From positions 124,001 to 188,000 of the forward strand of contig JAOVFP010000006.1 in the NCBI GenBank assembly GCA_025738555.1: a stretch of 64,000 bases of DNA, read 5' to 3'. This DNA is from Cyathus striatus (lineage: Eukaryota > Basidiomycota > Agaricomycetes > Agaricales > Nidulariaceae). Both the position numbers and the translations under genes were made by a program. The notes under the pieces were generated by a model. That model saw only the letters and a list, made by a program, of their open reading frames with translations, ran no database searches and was not told where the DNA came from. Numbering within the stretch: the first letter of the stretch is position 1; every line of letters begins with the position of its first letter. Shown here in pieces: positions 20,543 to 31,535 of this stretch.

Positions 20543-22816
20543 TCAGCGTCCCTCCTTCATTGGTTTACTTAGTTCTGTTGTTGGACCTGAGCTCGAGGAT
20601 GGAACGGACGGAGCAACCGACAGAGGAAAGAAAGAGTGGGTGATGCTTAGTATCTTGGTACTAAACTCAATCACCCATTCTCTCAACCATCCCATTTCCT
20701 TCATTAGATTGCTTGCCATTTGCAACTTCAATGCTTGACCACACGTGAGTACACGATCAAGGGTTTCATCTGACATCAGAAGGTGTGTACCATACATCTT
20801 AACCATGGCTGAACCGAATTTTGTAGTTGCGGCCCTCGCTCGCCAGTCGAGTAGTGCTTTCTTGAATTGTAGATGTCAAGGTGTCATGTCAAAAGGCTTG
20901 ATAATTAACTTCTTAGAGTTGCCAGGTTCCTTCACGACTGAGACAATATCCAAATTACCAGAGTGTTCAGGATTGCACTTATCACAGCAGATGGGGAAGA
21001 TAGCAGGAGTACAACGAGCGCAGCCCAGAGGTTGACTGGTATTGCATAGTAAGTGATCATTGGACTCTAAATAACCAAAGCTAATGAGAATATACTTGCA
21101 ACGGAGAACAAAGGGACTTACCTCGCTGATCGTTACCGAAATAGATTTCCAACACCTTGTGGCGACAGGCCCCTTGTCCAGGGTTGATATACTCATCCAT
21201 AGCACATCCTTGTTCAACAACCACATCCCTCTTCATCTGTATCATTGTGCTTGGGCCGGCCAATCTCTTTCTGTCAAAATCAGCATACCGCACTCGTCTC
21301 TCATTGTTGTCAGCCAACATTTCTTCTGTTTCTCTCCTGGGTTTTACCTGGCCGCCTTCTCCCAAATCGAGAATGGTCGCCAAGCTTCTGAGTTCTTCCT
21401 CCCCTTCAAGTTCACTCCCTGAACTATCTTCTTCGCATATATCATTGAGATGCTCAACGTTGGATTCCTTGTCAACAAGGGCTGGCTGCTTATTTGGCCT
21501 CTTTGAGTGGAGCTGGCTCCCCTTCCTCTTCGTTCCGGCTCGGTTTTTTTGTGTTCTTCGGCTTGCTGTACGTGTTTCTTTTTCTTCTCTTCCTTCAACC
21601 ATATCCTTCTTTTCAACAATCAGAATTGCCATTCCTTCCTGTCCATGCCCTCTCGCTGCGTGGCCAAACCTCTGCCACAAAGCACAAAGCCCACACGACG
21701 CCTTCCACTGAACAACAAGTTTGATGTCTGGTATATCCATACCCTGTAGGTATTTATTTCAGTTCACATTGGAAGAAACTTCTAAATGAGATCCATACCA
21801 TCCCAAATGCATCTGTAGCGCATAGGCCCCATGTGTCAGAATCGAGAAGACTTCCAAAGTTTTCTTCTCAATAATCCGAAGTCATTGTTGAGTGGAAGTA
21901 CTGGATTTTTTCCTGAAGTGAAGGTGGAAGCCTATGCTGTAAGTACTTTGCTGCACGTTCCGATTCCTTTGTACTGTCAAAGAACACCAGAAACTTTGGT
22001 GGAGGTGGGTCGCCTTCTTTGAAGTTATCTGGGATTATAAATGCCAAGTCTTGAAAACTATTAGCAGGATGCTCCATAGTTTTCACTTTTAGCCAAATCT
22101 CAGGACGATCATTTGAATGCAGGATGTGCTTTGTGTTTTCTGGCCAAAACTGTAATATTTTTAGTATGTCTTGCATTACAGAGTCTGATAATGTTGCTGT
22201 TGCAGCATATATAGGAATTTTGTTGGAAACAATATAGCGGAGTGACCCAAGCAGTGAGTACTCTTTTCGGAATCCGCTCCATTGACTAATGCATTGACTT
22301 TCATCTATTATAAAATTCAGCATTCTCACAACAACTTTAGGGTTCTTCCAGAGACCCTGCACATGCTCATTCCCCATGACAAGCTCGGGGCTCATAACAA
22401 CTACGTTGTACATGCCGCTCTCCACAGCCTATGGTGTGTAAGCTCATTGAATATTTATTATTGGTATAACACACTTTAAAGGTTTCAACAGTCGCATTCT
22501 CCTGTGAAATGGCAATGGCCTTTATGCCAGCCTTCTCCAATGATTCAATGTTCTGTTTCCCAAGCAAGTTCAGGGGCGTGATAATGACTGACATCTTGTC
22601 CTGTCCATCTGCAAGTGCCATCAGCAATGGAATCCAGAACGACAAAGTCTTTCCAGCACCCGTTGCTGCACAGCCAATGACATCCTTGCCGGCATAGAGT
22701 GCCATTGCAATCTTCACTTGCATCCAACACGGACGCTTGTTGAACTTCGACTGCACTAGCGTTCGGATTTCTTTCACAGACCATTGTCGCGTTGATTGGT
22801 GTTGAGGGCCTGGCAT
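20543..22816 (-). pseudogene. RecQ-like superfamily 2 helicase of the element, two nonsense codons
   Basis: RecQ-type 3'-5' DNA helicase, presumably acting during movement or repair of the element. Exons (minus): 22816-22475, 22428-21799, 21743-21122, 21066-20543, giving 705 codons with short phase-consistent introns. Motifs: Walker A ATGAGKT (about 51-57), DESQ (156-159), AATAT (about 189-193), FLVFFDSTKESE, GMDIPDIKLVVQWK, and motif VI QRFGHAARG with R to H. A Cys-rich cluster (CARC, ICCDKC) follows after about residue 540 and resembles a zinc-binding region. Two in-frame TGA codons, at 21870-21868 and 20878-20876, sit where CGA would fit; the rest of the frame is open. Inactive as it stands. 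Divergent to the DUF6589 gene's end. Confidence 0.8.
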
Positions 22817-22959
22817 TGTTTTGCATTCTCTATTATGTTTTTTTTGTTCTTGATTTCTCCTCTCTGTGTCACTGAGACTGTTACTATATGTGTTACATGG
22901 TTTCCAAATTAAGGTGATGGAAGTGATGGTATTCTAAAGAAATATATCTATGCAATCAA

Positions 22960-23338
22960 TACTATAAGCCCTATGGTAGGGGTAAGAAACATATCTATAG
23001 GTCACATATGAAAGTGACAAGATCACATGACAGGACATTTTGCCAGCCGCTCACTCTCGTTGAGGAGGGGAGAGTTGTGTTTGGTTTTTTGTTTGTACAT
23101 AGAGATATTACACATCAATGATTACTACTACTGATATTAGGATGGGGCCCCCCTCAACGAGAGTCGAGCGGTAGGTTTTAGGAGCCTGGATCGATCCCAA
23201 GTTGGTGAATTTTTTAAATTTGTGACAGCTAAACCTTTCGTCAGTTGCCTTCATGACGTGTGACAAGCACCAAATTTCGGCACGTCAGGAGGGGTCCGTG
23301 ACGCGTGACTGACGATCTATTCGAATTGATACAGTATA
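22960..23338 (-). repeat. right subterminal inverted repeat of the 7.25-kb element
   Basis: Inverse of 16089-16500 with blocks of strong identity. It includes its own hairpin (CTCTCGTTGAGGAGG against CCTCAACGAGAG, about 23052-23168), analogous to the left one but with different bases, so the hairpin is kept while its sequence changes. Confidence 0.7.
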
Positions 23339-23540
23339 GGTTCTAGCACTCAAAACTTATGAGCCCCCGATGCCCACCGCATCGTCCCCTACAAACCTTT
23401 TGACATTATAGAAGTAGAGCACTGCTTGTATTACAGAACGCGCCATCGATAACAAGTATCGCAGCTGAGTCGGACTCACCATCACTTTGTACAAGTTGAG
23501 TCAACAGCTACGTACTTCTCTTGCTTACTTACGTTATTTC

Positions 23541-23570
23541 CCAATTGGTGGACCTCCAGGTATTTAAACA
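23541..23570 (+). promoter_or_regulatory. conserved I66-family promoter block, copy B
   Basis: GTGGACCTCCAGG followed by TATTTAAAC, about 85 nt before the ATG of copy B. Confidence 0.5.
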
Positions 23571-23650
23571 ACCAAAAATCACATTGAACAACCAACCTAC
23601 AATTTCGCTCTTAAACATCTCTAAACCGATCACAACGACATATACGAATA

Positions 23651-24144
23651 ATGTCTTTCCCAGATGGAATCTACAATATTTCAAAGGACCCCAAGTCCAA
23701 TTCGTACTCTCATACTCCCGGACAACTTCGAAGATTATCGTTGTTCCATTAGAATTTAAATCAGCCCAGAATAGGTATATAGTGTTAATTCTCGTTACTT
23801 ATGCTAACGCATCGTTTATTGATGCGAATTATTACTAGTGGACCTCAACGAAATGTCCCAATGGGAACTACCACATTCGAAACAATGGTCCCAGGAGATT
23901 TTTCCTTGCTCCCGTAGCCAAAGAGATGTATTCGAACACTCCTCTTGTCAGCAAAAGCGATCCCTTCGAATGACGTATTCAACAGAGTCCAGAACCAAAT
24001 TTATATCAGCACGCCGTTTCGATGTGTCATGTAAGAAAACCAGTGGCTTACCAATTCTCTTGTAGCATTGTTGTTCCAGGTGGACCTGTCAGTGGACAAG
24101 AGTTTGCTGCTGATGTGGCTCTTATCCGCGTGTATCCCCCACAG
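23651..24144 (+). pseudogene. I66-type inhibitor pseudogene, copy B
   Basis: Starts MSFPDGIYNISKDP in the family pattern. Exons 23651-23774, 23839-24008 and 24066-24144 correspond to exons 1-3 of the intact copies. Lesions: a frameshift within exon 1 (about 23690-23730; the downstream frame reads TSKIIVVPLEF), TGA at 23971-23973 replacing the Trp of FEWRI, and a GC instead of GT at the second donor. Exon 3 still encodes IVVPGGPVSGQEFAADVAL. A fourth exon was not found with confidence. Confidence 0.75.
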
Positions 24145-25906
24145 GTGATGTTTTATAATTCTATTCTTTGAGGCTAAACTTCTTATTGATCATATATACC
24201 GAGGTACGCTCGTAACGAGATCGCGTCCTTTCTTTTGTTTCCGTGGGAAGATGTTTTGTTCGACCGCCAATCGTTTCGTTTTGCCAAGAGTGCATGTTTG
24301 ATTTCCCCTAATCTTTGCAGCTCGAAAATCAAACTTGGTGTATGCGGTCTGTGGACTAGGAGAATTGTGAGAAAGATATGTATGACCAGGTGTCAACAGG
24401 AAGTATGCAACGAAATGCCTGTGACTCATGAAGAATGTAAATTTGAAGTTTGAATTCAAATTTCCAGTTTGTTCGTGTATTTTAAACTTGAGTGATAAGT
24501 TTGGTATGAATACCAACTTGGTAGTGGTAGTATTTTTGCGGAGATTTTATGATGAATTTTGGAATCTGAAGTCTGGACTGTGAAGAACATCTTAAGAATT
24601 TCGCCCCTCCCACACACAATAAAGTTCTCTTCAAGGAATATTTGGGTACTCATTTTGAATCAGACTGCAGCTAAATGGTCAGTACATCTATTGCGTACTA
24701 CGATACAGTTCGAAAGTTCTCGGTCCGTCATAGTTCAAATATATGATCTACTTTCTCCAGCGCTGGAAATCTGATCTCGAGGTATGTAGGAGGATCGGAT
24801 GTTGGAGGCTGACAGTGCCAGTGAGCAGCTAAAGTTGTTGGTGAGGGGGATCTTTTGAGGTACTTAGCGTGCGCCGTGAGAATGCTAGCTTAGCTAAGTA
24901 GCCTGGGCGCTTGATCTCTGAGTCTGAGCTTGTCTGAGCTCCCAATGGCAATTGTCTCTAACACTGCCCTCGAGCCTAAGATGCCCACCCCATTGCCAAT
25001 CGCCTTCATGTGCTTGATACTTAACACAAATATAAACTAATATCCATAGGTGAATAAAGCGATCATGGGCACTGCCGGACAACCTACAGCTGGCCATAAC
25101 CCCCCACTGTTGGATTGCGTGCGACTGCTGCTTAGACTACCTATGGTTCCCGTTCTTATTCATCTCGGTTATACCAAAGCATTTTCCCGACGCATATGCC
25201 TTGTGGGTTCAACTTAATGTCTGTCTTGTGAGAAAAATAGTCTAGTAATGACTCCCGGCGCCCAGGACTTGTCTACTACACTTCTGTTACACCGTCTTGC
25301 TATAGGCTATAAGTGCTCATCACAGCAGCCGAACTCTTCGTGTCGCTGATACTAGAACATACACTAGGATATCACTGAGTACACAAAAAGACTCGCACCA
25401 ACACTGTCTAGTACTTAAACGTTCACCATTCCTTCTCATAGCTTCAATGTGTTCTGTATTCCCGACACTCTTCACACCAACCGACCGTTTCCGACCGTTT
25501 TAGTTAATGACACATTTCACAAGATACAGTTTATTAGAACAACGCTTCAACAGCTGCTTTACATCTTTATTGTATTAACGCCCTCGGTATTATTTCTAGT
25601 TCTCATGCATTCCGTCATGATTAATATTTGGCTGTCTGATGTCTGAGTCGCCCGAAAAAATCTGAGACTACGCATAGGCAATGTGAGTGAGCACCATTCC
25701 TTATCTCTTCAACTTCTTGTCGTACCGAATACTGTAGAGCATTAGAATGTAAACAACCAATTTTCTGAACACCTGATTCCCCAACATACGTTTTTCCGCG
25801 GAATCGATGTATTTCATTTCCACTTCGGTCGCCAGTATAGTGTGGTGATAAATACTTGAGTCTTTTCAACCATCGGTTACGATACGGAATCAGGATGCAC
25901 ATCAAA
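24145..25906. other. non-coding; duplicated I66 upstream flank in its right half
   Basis: No supported gene. The part from about 25160 to 25900 resembles 31740-32300, upstream of I66 copy D, so copies C and D share a duplicated 5' flank of 1 kb or more. Confidence 0.45.
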
Positions 25907-26293
25907 TACTGTACCATTTAAATCAATTCGACAGTCACGCGTCACGGGGGCCTTGTGTCGTGTCGAAATTTGGCACATGTCACGCGTAACGGAGGCCTGG
26001 TGCCGAAAGGTATTGGCGTGACGGATAATAGCGCTCAGGGCGCCAACGCCGCCAAAAGGTATATTAAACAGGAATTGGGCAGTAATTTGCGTGATTTGCG
26101 GTAATTATTATTCCATTGTGTTTTCGTGCTTTCATTTGTATTCTATAATTGTTATAAGTAGTTGAGATTTTATTGAGGAGTGCCGAAATTTAATATGTGT
26201 CACGGTGAGATTTATAATAGTGTCGAAAGGCTATAGTGGTTTTGCCTGTCACGGTGCCTACCCCTGTGTCGAATTGATTTAAATGGTACAGTA
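25907..26293. mobile_element. 387-bp MITE related to the 7.25-kb element
   Basis: Perfect 27-bp terminal inverted repeats, TACTGTACCATTTAAATC followed by AATTCGACA. The subterminal sequence GTCACGCGTCACGG and CGAAATTTGG also occurs just inside the right end of the 16089-23338 element. Both also share the ACTGTA...CAATTCGA end. No ORF. It lies about 430 bp upstream of I66 copy C, in a flank that lacks it at copy D. Confidence 0.75.
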
Positions 26294-26620
26294 CTATGCA
26301 AATTGTATGCAAGAGTGTGTTATCTGTAAGCTTCTTTACACTACTCTCCGCATCCAGCTGACTCTTATTAACTTAATTCCTATCATATCACATGCTATGG
26401 AGGATAATAAGATTAAAAAATTCAGGACCGCTCATCAAAGAACATAATCAAATAGAATCAAATGCGTGCCTTCCAGTACCTGTGGGGTAGCTTTGACTAC
26501 TTGTGCTCGCTTCCGTCGTAAAGTTCTGCTTAAGTTCCGCACACCACGACTTGACCATGACAAATTTGAAATGACAGGTTGAATGGTCTAGGACTCTAGG
26601 ATCCGATTCACGCCTACTTA

Positions 26621-26658
26621 CGTCCTTCCACAAATGGTCGACCTCCAGGTGTTTAAAC
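26621..26658 (+). promoter_or_regulatory. conserved I66-family promoter block, copy C
   Basis: CGTCCTTCCACAAATGGTCG, then ACCTCCAGGTGTTTAAAC; the TATA-like core is changed to TGTTTAAA. About 80 nt before the ATG. Confidence 0.5.
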
Positions 26659-26734
26659 AAGGAAAAGAGTGCGTCGAAGATTCAACCTACATTTGATTTC
26701 TAAACTCTTCTGAAACATTCACAACTACTACGCA

Positions 26735-27992
26735 ATGGTAATCCCAAATGGAACATATTTCATCGAAAAGAATGAAAATGAGGTTCTCACATTCCAAGGA
26801 AACGAAGAGAGGAGCCTCGCCATCGTCATCCGGTCTGGTCAAGGAGTGCGTTCAATTCCAGTACTTACAACTTGTTTCACGGCTTACTGAAACCAATTTC
26901 TAGTGGATTGTAACGAAAGCTTCTAATGGGAACTATACCATTCAAAACAAAGATGAAGGATACTTCCTTGCTCCCGAAGAAAAAGAGTTATATGAGAATA
27001 ATCACCTGATGTCTAAACGTAATTACTTCGAATGGCGTATTCAGCCTTCAGATGACTCGGATAAATTCCAGTAAGCCTATTTGTTATATCTAGAAAAAGG
27101 AAACTATCGCTGAATTATTATCCAGCATTATTGTCCCGGGGGTCCTGTTGCAGGCCATGAGTATGCTGCTGATATGGCTCTTGAGCTCATTTTCCCTCGC
27201 AGGGTGAGTTTATATAATTCTTTTACATAATAAGCATCTAATTAGTGGATTTTTATGATGTGTACAGATGATGATCGGTCCTTTGTACACCACTACTCCT
27301 TTGTACAGTAGCACTTTTCTCTAAAACTTTTGCATGTATTACTTAGTTCTGGGCATTATCCTGTAGGATATAGAACAGAGATTGACTACATATGTTATTT
27401 TTTATATATCTATTTCTGTTTAAATGGTGATACTGATTTTGGTGTGTTTTTGTGAATTTTTCGAAATTCTGACAATGCTGTTTCCTATGAATTTGTACAC
27501 TTTTGGCTGATACAGAACTTATTTTTCACTCGTACATACTTTAAATGCACGCACATATCATTTTATTCCTGGAAGTTTATGTGTTTACTGTGAAAACGGC
27601 AGGATCTCCTTCTCATCCCCCAAAATAGCACATAATGTGTCACACAGCGTGACACCCCTGAAGGCCCGATGGCAGGGAAAGCAGGGCTGTCACGCATTGT
27701 GTGACACTGTACAACCGAATAGTGGTTCACAGAATTCGCATCAAAACCAATAAAACATAAATATATCTCTCAGTTCTTGTCGTAGTGACGTGAAATTTAA
27801 GTATGTTTTAGTATAATTCTCGGAAAACATATGTACAAATTTATACGTAAATACATGAACAATTGACAAAGTTATAGCAAAAACGAATTTCGGTGTACAA
27901 AGTACCGATCATCATCTGTATAGACTGCTTTGCGCACTTTACATGATGAAGATTCTTCTCAAGCTTGGTTCTTCAGGAGGATTGGGGACTAG
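26735..27992 (+). pseudogene. I66-type inhibitor, copy C: frameshift and MITE in intron 3
   Basis: Exons 26735-26845, 26904-27070, 27126-27203 and 27924-27992 align with copy D. It begins MVIPNGTYFIEKN and has NGNYTIQN, YFLAPEEKE and FEWRIQP. Exon 3 has lost one base in GTCCC(T)GGGGG, so VPGGP shifts frame and a stop follows at the exon end. Intron 3 is 720 nt instead of about 60 because a 654-bp MITE sits in it; its splice sites remain usable. Otherwise the coding sequence is well kept, so the frameshift is probably recent, or an assembly error. Confidence 0.75.
27265..27918. mobile_element. 654-bp MITE with TA target duplication, in intron 3 of I66 copy C
   Basis: Terminal inverted repeats of about 28 bp begin CAGATGATGATCGGT and continue with CTTTGTACACC (one mismatch). 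It is flanked by TA on both sides, and removing the element and one TA restores the short intron of copy D (ATGTGTATAG). TA duplication and these ends suggest a Tc1/mariner-type non-autonomous element. No ORF. Confidence 0.8.
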
Positions 27993-27999
27993 ACTCTGT

Positions 28000-29310
28000 A
28001 CCAGTCTTAGACTTCTCATGTATGACCAGGTTTGATGGTTATTCTAAATTGTACCAGTGTGAATAGTAAATTTGAATTGTGGTTAACAATTGGTTGAACC
28101 TCAGATGAAGTCACAGGAGTATAGTAAACTCGGTAGTACTTCTGAAATATCTTCGAGTATTAGCCTGCAGGTGTGTCTGAAATCAGTAATGTTTGACCCA
28201 CATTTGGGATGGGGGAGCCTTTGGTACATTTGGAATACCTACCATCGGCCATTTGTATATGTTGCCATGCATAGCGTTTGCAAGAATGACCAAGCGCAGA
28301 ACTTTCATTTCACTGAATCAATTAAATTTCAATCATTGGTAAAGTAGTACGCTGTTGCTGTATCACGTATTGCTTGAAGAACAACGAATCTTGTGGGATT
28401 CTTCTGGGGGTGTCGGGTTGTCATACCACATGGTATAATTTGTGATGATGTAGGAATCATGCCCCCTCTGAAAATACGAAGAACGTAAGTTCCAAGCACA
28501 GCTTTGCGCCCCCGAATGGAGTGGAGAAGACAATGTACAGGCTAGGAATGGATCGTCGTGCAGCTCCTTGTTAGAAGTGTTCCTCGTTGCAAGTACACGA
28601 TGTTGTTCTTTTCACGCGTACCAATGTACCAGAAGTATACCCTGTGTGAGTCGCAGGGATGTAAACTCGGCATTACTTCTGAGATGTCCTCGAGTGTCAA
28701 CGCTTAAGCACTGACAGCTATGTAGACCAGTGATACTTTTGGACGATTGTTCAATTTGGAAAGTGTTTAATAGCTAACAATTGTTTGTGGGTGGCCAGAC
28801 GCAAATCTAGCCCTGGAGCGGGTAGTGTCGGGCTTCGACTCGCGAGCAGTATACAATACCTACTCATTCTTTAGTTGTGGATGATTTGTTGGGTGCTTGT
28901 AAGGTAAGAGAAGGAGTTTTCAGTAAGGTTTCTTTGGGTCTAGAGATATTCTAGAGGCGTATGGATCTGTCCTGCATGTATAGCGCAATATTGTATGTAC
29001 CGGCATGCGTACGTTCTAAGTTAATAAGAGGGTACAAACTTTATACGCTCCGAATGGAGAGGAGAGGAGCGGGCAACATGTGAACATATTACTCGCGTAC
29101 TTCCGCTCTGCGACTCTTTCATTGTTCTTCGCGTAGTGTTCACGCGCGGATGCAAGTAAGTAAGTTAAGTTTGGTATGAGTCAGAGGAAGGTACTTGACA
29201 TTGTATCCGATGTCAACCTCGAGACACGCGGAAGTGGGGGAGATCAGTTGATTTGGGTGATTTGTAATTTGTGATTAATTGATTAATTAAGAGATTGAAC
29301 GATTAATGAA
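28000..29310. other. non-coding, degenerate repeats of the U family
   Basis: No gene. The block 28090-28640 is related to 38170-38560, and 28930-29340 to 39520-39910, so this is one of three copies of a repeated flank (called U here) seen also at 34.3-37.6 and 39.2-42.7 kb. Confidence 0.5.
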
Positions 29311-29359
29311 TTAATGTATGGTGGTTGAGGTATGTCTGGAATGCATGGGTGTAGCATAC

Positions 29360-29480
29360 GAAGGCCGACTCAAGGTTTCGCACTGACAAGGCAGAGGAAG
29401 GGAAACTCCAGTGCGGTGGTGAATGCCATCCATTGTGGGTTTTTGAGGCACACCATCCATGAGCAGGTAAGGGGTACATA
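29360..29480 (-). pseudogene. fragment of the TPR/F-box/LRR gene
   Basis: On the minus strand, ASKTHNGWHSPPHWSFPSSA and ALSVRN match the LENPHPSPHWTFPSSALSVR segment of the gene at 42760-48958 (about 47965-48035). Only about 100 bp of the gene remain, next to a U repeat. Confidence 0.65.
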
Positions 29481-29559
29481 TCGTGAGAAAATTCGAGTAA
29501 CGCACACTGCAATGCTCCAACATCGCATTGATCCTGTATATTTCACTCCTCCACGAGAT

Positions 29560-29911
29560 CAGGTGGACTCCGGGTAGAGTCCAGGACTCCAGGTGGACTC
29601 CAAGTGGACTCCAAGTGGACTCCAGGTGGACTCCAAGTGGACTCCAGGTGGACTCTACCTGGACTCCACCTGGACTCCACCTGGACTCCACCTGGACTCT
29701 ACCTGGACTCCACCTGGACTCTACCTGGACTCTACCTGGACTCCACCTGGACTCTACCTGGACTCTACCTGGACTCCACCTGGACTCTACCTGGACTCTA
29801 CCTGGACTCCACCTGGACTCTACCTGGACTCTACCTGGACTCCACCTGGACTCTACCTGGACTCTACCTGGACTCCATCTGGACTCTACCTGGACTCCAC
29901 CTGGACTCCAC
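29560..29911 (+). repeat. 11-bp minisatellite, CTGGACTCYAC array
   Basis: About 30 tandem copies of an 11-bp unit CTGGACTCCAC or CTGGACTCTAC. It leaves all forward frames open (LDSTWTP-type translations), which is an artefact of the repeat and not a gene. Confidence 0.9.
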
Positions 29912-30345
29912 TGAACTCAAGTGCCTAAGCTGTATGTAGACTCTATTGTTACATGTGTGTGAAAGTGTGACATGTTGAAAAATGTTGGAAAAAGCGTGAC
30001 ATGTGTGACAAGCGTGGGAAAAGCGTGACATGTTCGAAAAATGTCACATATCACAATCATCACACTTGCCACACTTTTCGAACATGTCACACTTTTCCCA
30101 CGCTTGTCACACATGTCACGCTTTTTCCAACATTTTTCAACATGTCACACTTTCACACACATGTAACAATAGAGTCTACATGCAGCTTAGGCACCACACT
30201 TTTTCTAACATTTTTCAATATGTCACACTTTTCCAACATTTTCCAACATGTCACACTTTCACACATGTGTGACAAGTATGATGACTGTGGGAAACACATT
30301 ACAACTATGACAATAGAGTCTAGATACAGCTTATACACTTGAGTT
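29912..30345. repeat. palindromic core between inverted minisatellite arms
   Basis: 29920-30046 and 30066-30192 are inverted copies (for example GCTTGTCACACATGTCACGC against its inverse), separated by about 20 nt. A third partial unit follows to 30345. Built from TGTCACAC- and TTTTTCAACAT-type motifs. Confidence 0.8.
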
Positions 30346-31535
30346 CAGTGGAGACCAGGTAGAGTCCAGGTAGAGTCCGATTGCTTGAGTCCAGGTAGAG
30401 TCCAGGTAGAGTCCAGGTGGAGTCCAGGTAGATTCCAGGTAGAGTCCATGTAGAGTCCAGGTAGAGTTCAGGTTCAGTCTAGATGCTTGAATTTACTAAA
30501 GTCCAGGTAGAGTCCAGGTAGAATCCATGTAGAGTCCAGGTTCAGTCTAGGTACTTGAGTTTACTAAAGTCCAGGTAGAGTCCAGGTAGAATCCATGTAG
30601 AGTCCAGGTTCAGTCTAGGTGCTTGAGTTTACTAAAGTCCAAGTAGAGTCCAGGTAGAGTCCATGTAGAGTTCAGGTTCAGTCTAGTTACTTGATTCTAC
30701 TAAAGTCCAGGTAGAGTCCAGGTAGAGTCCATGTAGAGTCCAGGTTCAGTCTAGTTACTTGATTCTACTAAAGTCCAGGTAGAGTCCAGGTAGAGTCCAT
30801 GTAGAGTCCAGGTTCAGTCTAGGTGCTTGAGTTTACTAAAGTCCAAGTAGAGTCCAGGTAGAGTCCATGTAGAGTTCAGGTTCAGTCTAGTTACTTGATT
30901 CTACTAAAGTCCAGGTAGAGTCCAGGTAGAGTCCATGTAGAGTCCAGGTTCAGTCTAGTTACTTGATTCTACTAAAGTCCAGGTAGAGTCCAGGTAGAGT
31001 CCATGTAGAGTCCAGGTTCAGTCTAGGTGCTTGAGTTTACTAAAGTCCAGGTAGAGTCCAGGTAGAGTCCATGTAGAGTCCAGGTTCAGTCTAGTTACTT
31101 GGTTCTACTAAAGTCCAGGTAGAGTCCAGGTAGAGTCCAGGTAGAGTCCATGTAGAGTCCAGGTTCAGTCTAGGTGCTTGATTCTACTAAAGTCCAAGTA
31201 GAGTCCAGGTAGAGTCCATGTAGAGTCCAGATAGAGTCCAGGTTCAGTCTAGGTGCTTGAATTTACTTAAGTCCAGGTAGAGTCCAGGTAGAGTCCAGGT
31301 AGAATCCAGGTGGAGTCCAGGTGGAGTCCAGGTGGAGTCCAGTTGCTTGAGTCCAGCAGACTCCAGGTGCAGTCCAGCTCACACCTGGAGTCCACCTGAA
31401 CTCTATGTAGAGTCTATTATTTTCTATATGTAAAGTCCAGGTGAAGTCCAAGTAGAGTCCAAGTAGAGTCCAAGTGAAGTCCAAGTAGAGTCCAGGTAGA
31501 GTCCTGGAGTCCAGGTGGAATCTACATGGAGTCTA
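30346..31535 (-). repeat. inverted minisatellite arm, GTAGAGTCCAG array with higher-order units
   Basis: Same 11-bp unit as 29560-29911 in the opposite orientation. From about 30480 to 31260 it is organised in a higher-order unit of about 63-80 bp that begins TTACTAAAGTCCA and ends GTTCAGTCTAG, repeated roughly eleven times. Confidence 0.85.

Larger units (their letters stand above)
16089..23338. mobile_element. 7.25-kb TIR element with DUF6589 and RecQ-like genes
   Basis: Both ends carry TATACTGTATCAATTCGA (left) and its inverse (right), a perfect match of 26 bp. Farther in, at 16310-16500 and 22995-23200, further blocks match in inverted order: GGATCGATCC, GGCTCCTAAAACCT, GGGGCCCCATCCTA, CAACTCTCCCCTCC and GGCTGGCAAAATGTCCTGTC. 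The subterminal regions are thus complex inverted repeats of about 400 bp. Inside lie a DUF6589 gene (+) and a RecQ-like helicase gene (-) plus a low-complexity Pro/Ser-rich region. No clear target duplication is visible; a TA or CTAG-containing site is possible. The class of transposon cannot be named with confidence. Confidence 0.75.

Noticed and set aside
21084..21749. Plus-strand ORFs of up to 184 codons
   Set aside because: They are antisense to exon 3 of the RecQ-like gene, whose motifs are clear.
16089..23338. Helitron or LTR retroelement
   Set aside because: No Rep/Pif1 helicase, reverse transcriptase, integrase or direct long repeats; the ends are inverted and the helicase is RecQ-type.
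16089..23338. Subtelomeric (telomere-linked) RecQ helicase locus
   Set aside because: No telomere repeats in the window and the helicase sits inside TIRs; still possible for the region as a whole but not supported.
29528..29939. Long forward ORFs over the minisatellite (LDSTWTPPG-type proteins)
   Set aside because: All three frames are open because the 11-bp unit lacks stops; no start context or conserved protein.
29560..31535. CRISPR-like array
   Set aside because: Units are contiguous without spacers, the repeat is inverted in two arms, and the genome is eukaryotic.
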